Positions 5,781 to 6,129 of a DNA stretch of 6,129 nt are shown here, piece by piece. A model generated the notes under the pieces. The model saw only the letters and a list, made by a program, of their open reading frames with translations. It did no database searches and was not told the origin of the DNA. Origin of the DNA: Flavobacteriales bacterium UBA5871 (GTDB taxonomy: Bacteria > Bacteroidota > Bacteroidia > Flavobacteriales_D > Crocinitomicaceae). Where the stretch lies: the NCBI GenBank assembly GCA_002432085.1, contig DJFN01000197.1, positions 16,460 to 22,588 of the forward strand. Direction: 5' to 3'. The position numbers and the translations under genes are program-made. How positions within the stretch are numbered: position 1 is the first letter of the stretch; every line of letters begins with the position of its first letter.

Positions 5781-6129
5781 ATGCGTAATAAAGGATTTTT
5801 CTGGTTTCTGACGATTTTGTTGGCGGCGGTTTGCGTCTACCAGCTGTCGTTCACCTATGTCTCTACGAATGTTGAAAAGGATGCTGCAAAAGAAGCGGCT
5901 ATCCGGGTTGATGAGGAGTTTAAAAAAGCGACTGCTGCCCGTCAGGACAGCGTTTTGCTCCCTAACGAAACAAAAGTAGCAGTTAAAGATCCGGAATCGT
6001 ACGATCTGGCAAAAGCCGCGTACCTGAACCAGATCCTGAAAGAAAAATCCCAGGAGAAAGTGTATCCGGTATTGGGTTCTACCTTCCAGGAAGTGAAGTC
6101 GCGAAGCCTCGCGCTCGGTCTTGACCTCG
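5781..6129 (+). CDS. secDF: Protein translocase subunit SecDF (SecD end), 3' partial
   Basis: The frame starts at ATG 5781 and runs off the right edge after 116 complete codons. It opens with MRNKGFFWFLTILLAAVCVYQLSFTYV, a positively charged start and one membrane helix (about 5-26) corresponding to SecD TM1. An acidic, Lys-rich periplasmic stretch follows (VEKDAAKEAAIRVDEEFKKA), and residues 108-116 read SRSLALGLDL, the beginning of the conserved SecD LGLDLxGG motif. SecD and SecF form an inner-membrane complex that uses the proton gradient to help pull secreted proteins through SecYEG. In Bacteroidota the two are commonly fused in one protein of roughly 1000 residues; that this one is fused is inferred, since only its start is present. 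It has its own promoter and is separated from the GT9 gene by 159 bp. Confidence 0.85.
   Translation, partial: MRNKGFFWFLTILLAAVCVYQLSFTYVSTNVEKDAAKEAAIRVDEEFKKATAARQDSVLLPNETKVAVKDPESYDLAKAAYLNQILKEKSQEKVYPVLGSTFQEVKSRSLALGLDL

Noticed and set aside
5584..5811. 75-codon + strand open frame spanning the secDF promoter
   Set aside because: It overlaps the end of the GT9 gene and the start of secDF in another frame, has no domain, and crosses a strong promoter box.

Overview
The window looks like chromosomal DNA of a Bacteroidota bacterium, probably within or near the Flavobacteriales/Sphingobacteriales. Four things support this: a type IX secretion (T9SS) C-terminal sorting domain, promoter boxes of the Bacteroidota type (TTG then TAnnTTTG), A-rich translation starts without Shine-Dalgarno sequences, and a protein at the right end that resembles the fused SecDF of this phylum. 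Coding base composition is near 50% GC. The genus cannot be fixed from the sequence.

Layout, all genes on the + strand: (1) 1-1091, the 3' end of a large secreted protein with a T9SS sorting domain. (2) 1092-1325, an AT-rich spacer holding two copies of a GC-palindrome repeat and a promoter. (3) 1326-3568, a tight three-gene operon: a membrane-anchored family 2 glycosyltransferase (TTG start), a HAD-IIIA phosphatase resembling GmhB starting at the next base, and a periplasmic or surface MORN-repeat protein overlapping by 4 bp. (4) 3569-3702, a spacer with a dispersed inverted-repeat element and a promoter so close to the next ATG that the mRNA may be leaderless. (5) 3703-4398, a lipoprotein of unknown function. 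(6) 4399-4523, a spacer with a second copy of the same repeat element. (7) 4524-5621, a family 9 (heptosyltransferase-like) glycosyltransferase with cysteine clusters at both ends. (8) 5622-5780, a spacer with a good promoter just before (9) 5781-6129, the 5' end of secDF. In 5622-5720 I see no gene, RNA or convincing terminator.

The common theme is the cell envelope: a polyprenyl-phosphate-type sugar transferase, a sugar-phosphate phosphatase, a heptosyltransferase-like enzyme, exported proteins, and the translocase that helps export them. The phosphatase and the GT9 enzyme could belong to one heptose or LPS-core pathway, but they lie in different transcription units and the link is inference.

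I see no phage, transposon, CRISPR array, defence system or other clearly new system. The most notable signals are the two families of intergenic palindromic repeats, the cysteine-rich GT9 variant that lacks the usual C-terminal Asp, and the possible leaderless lipoprotein gene.
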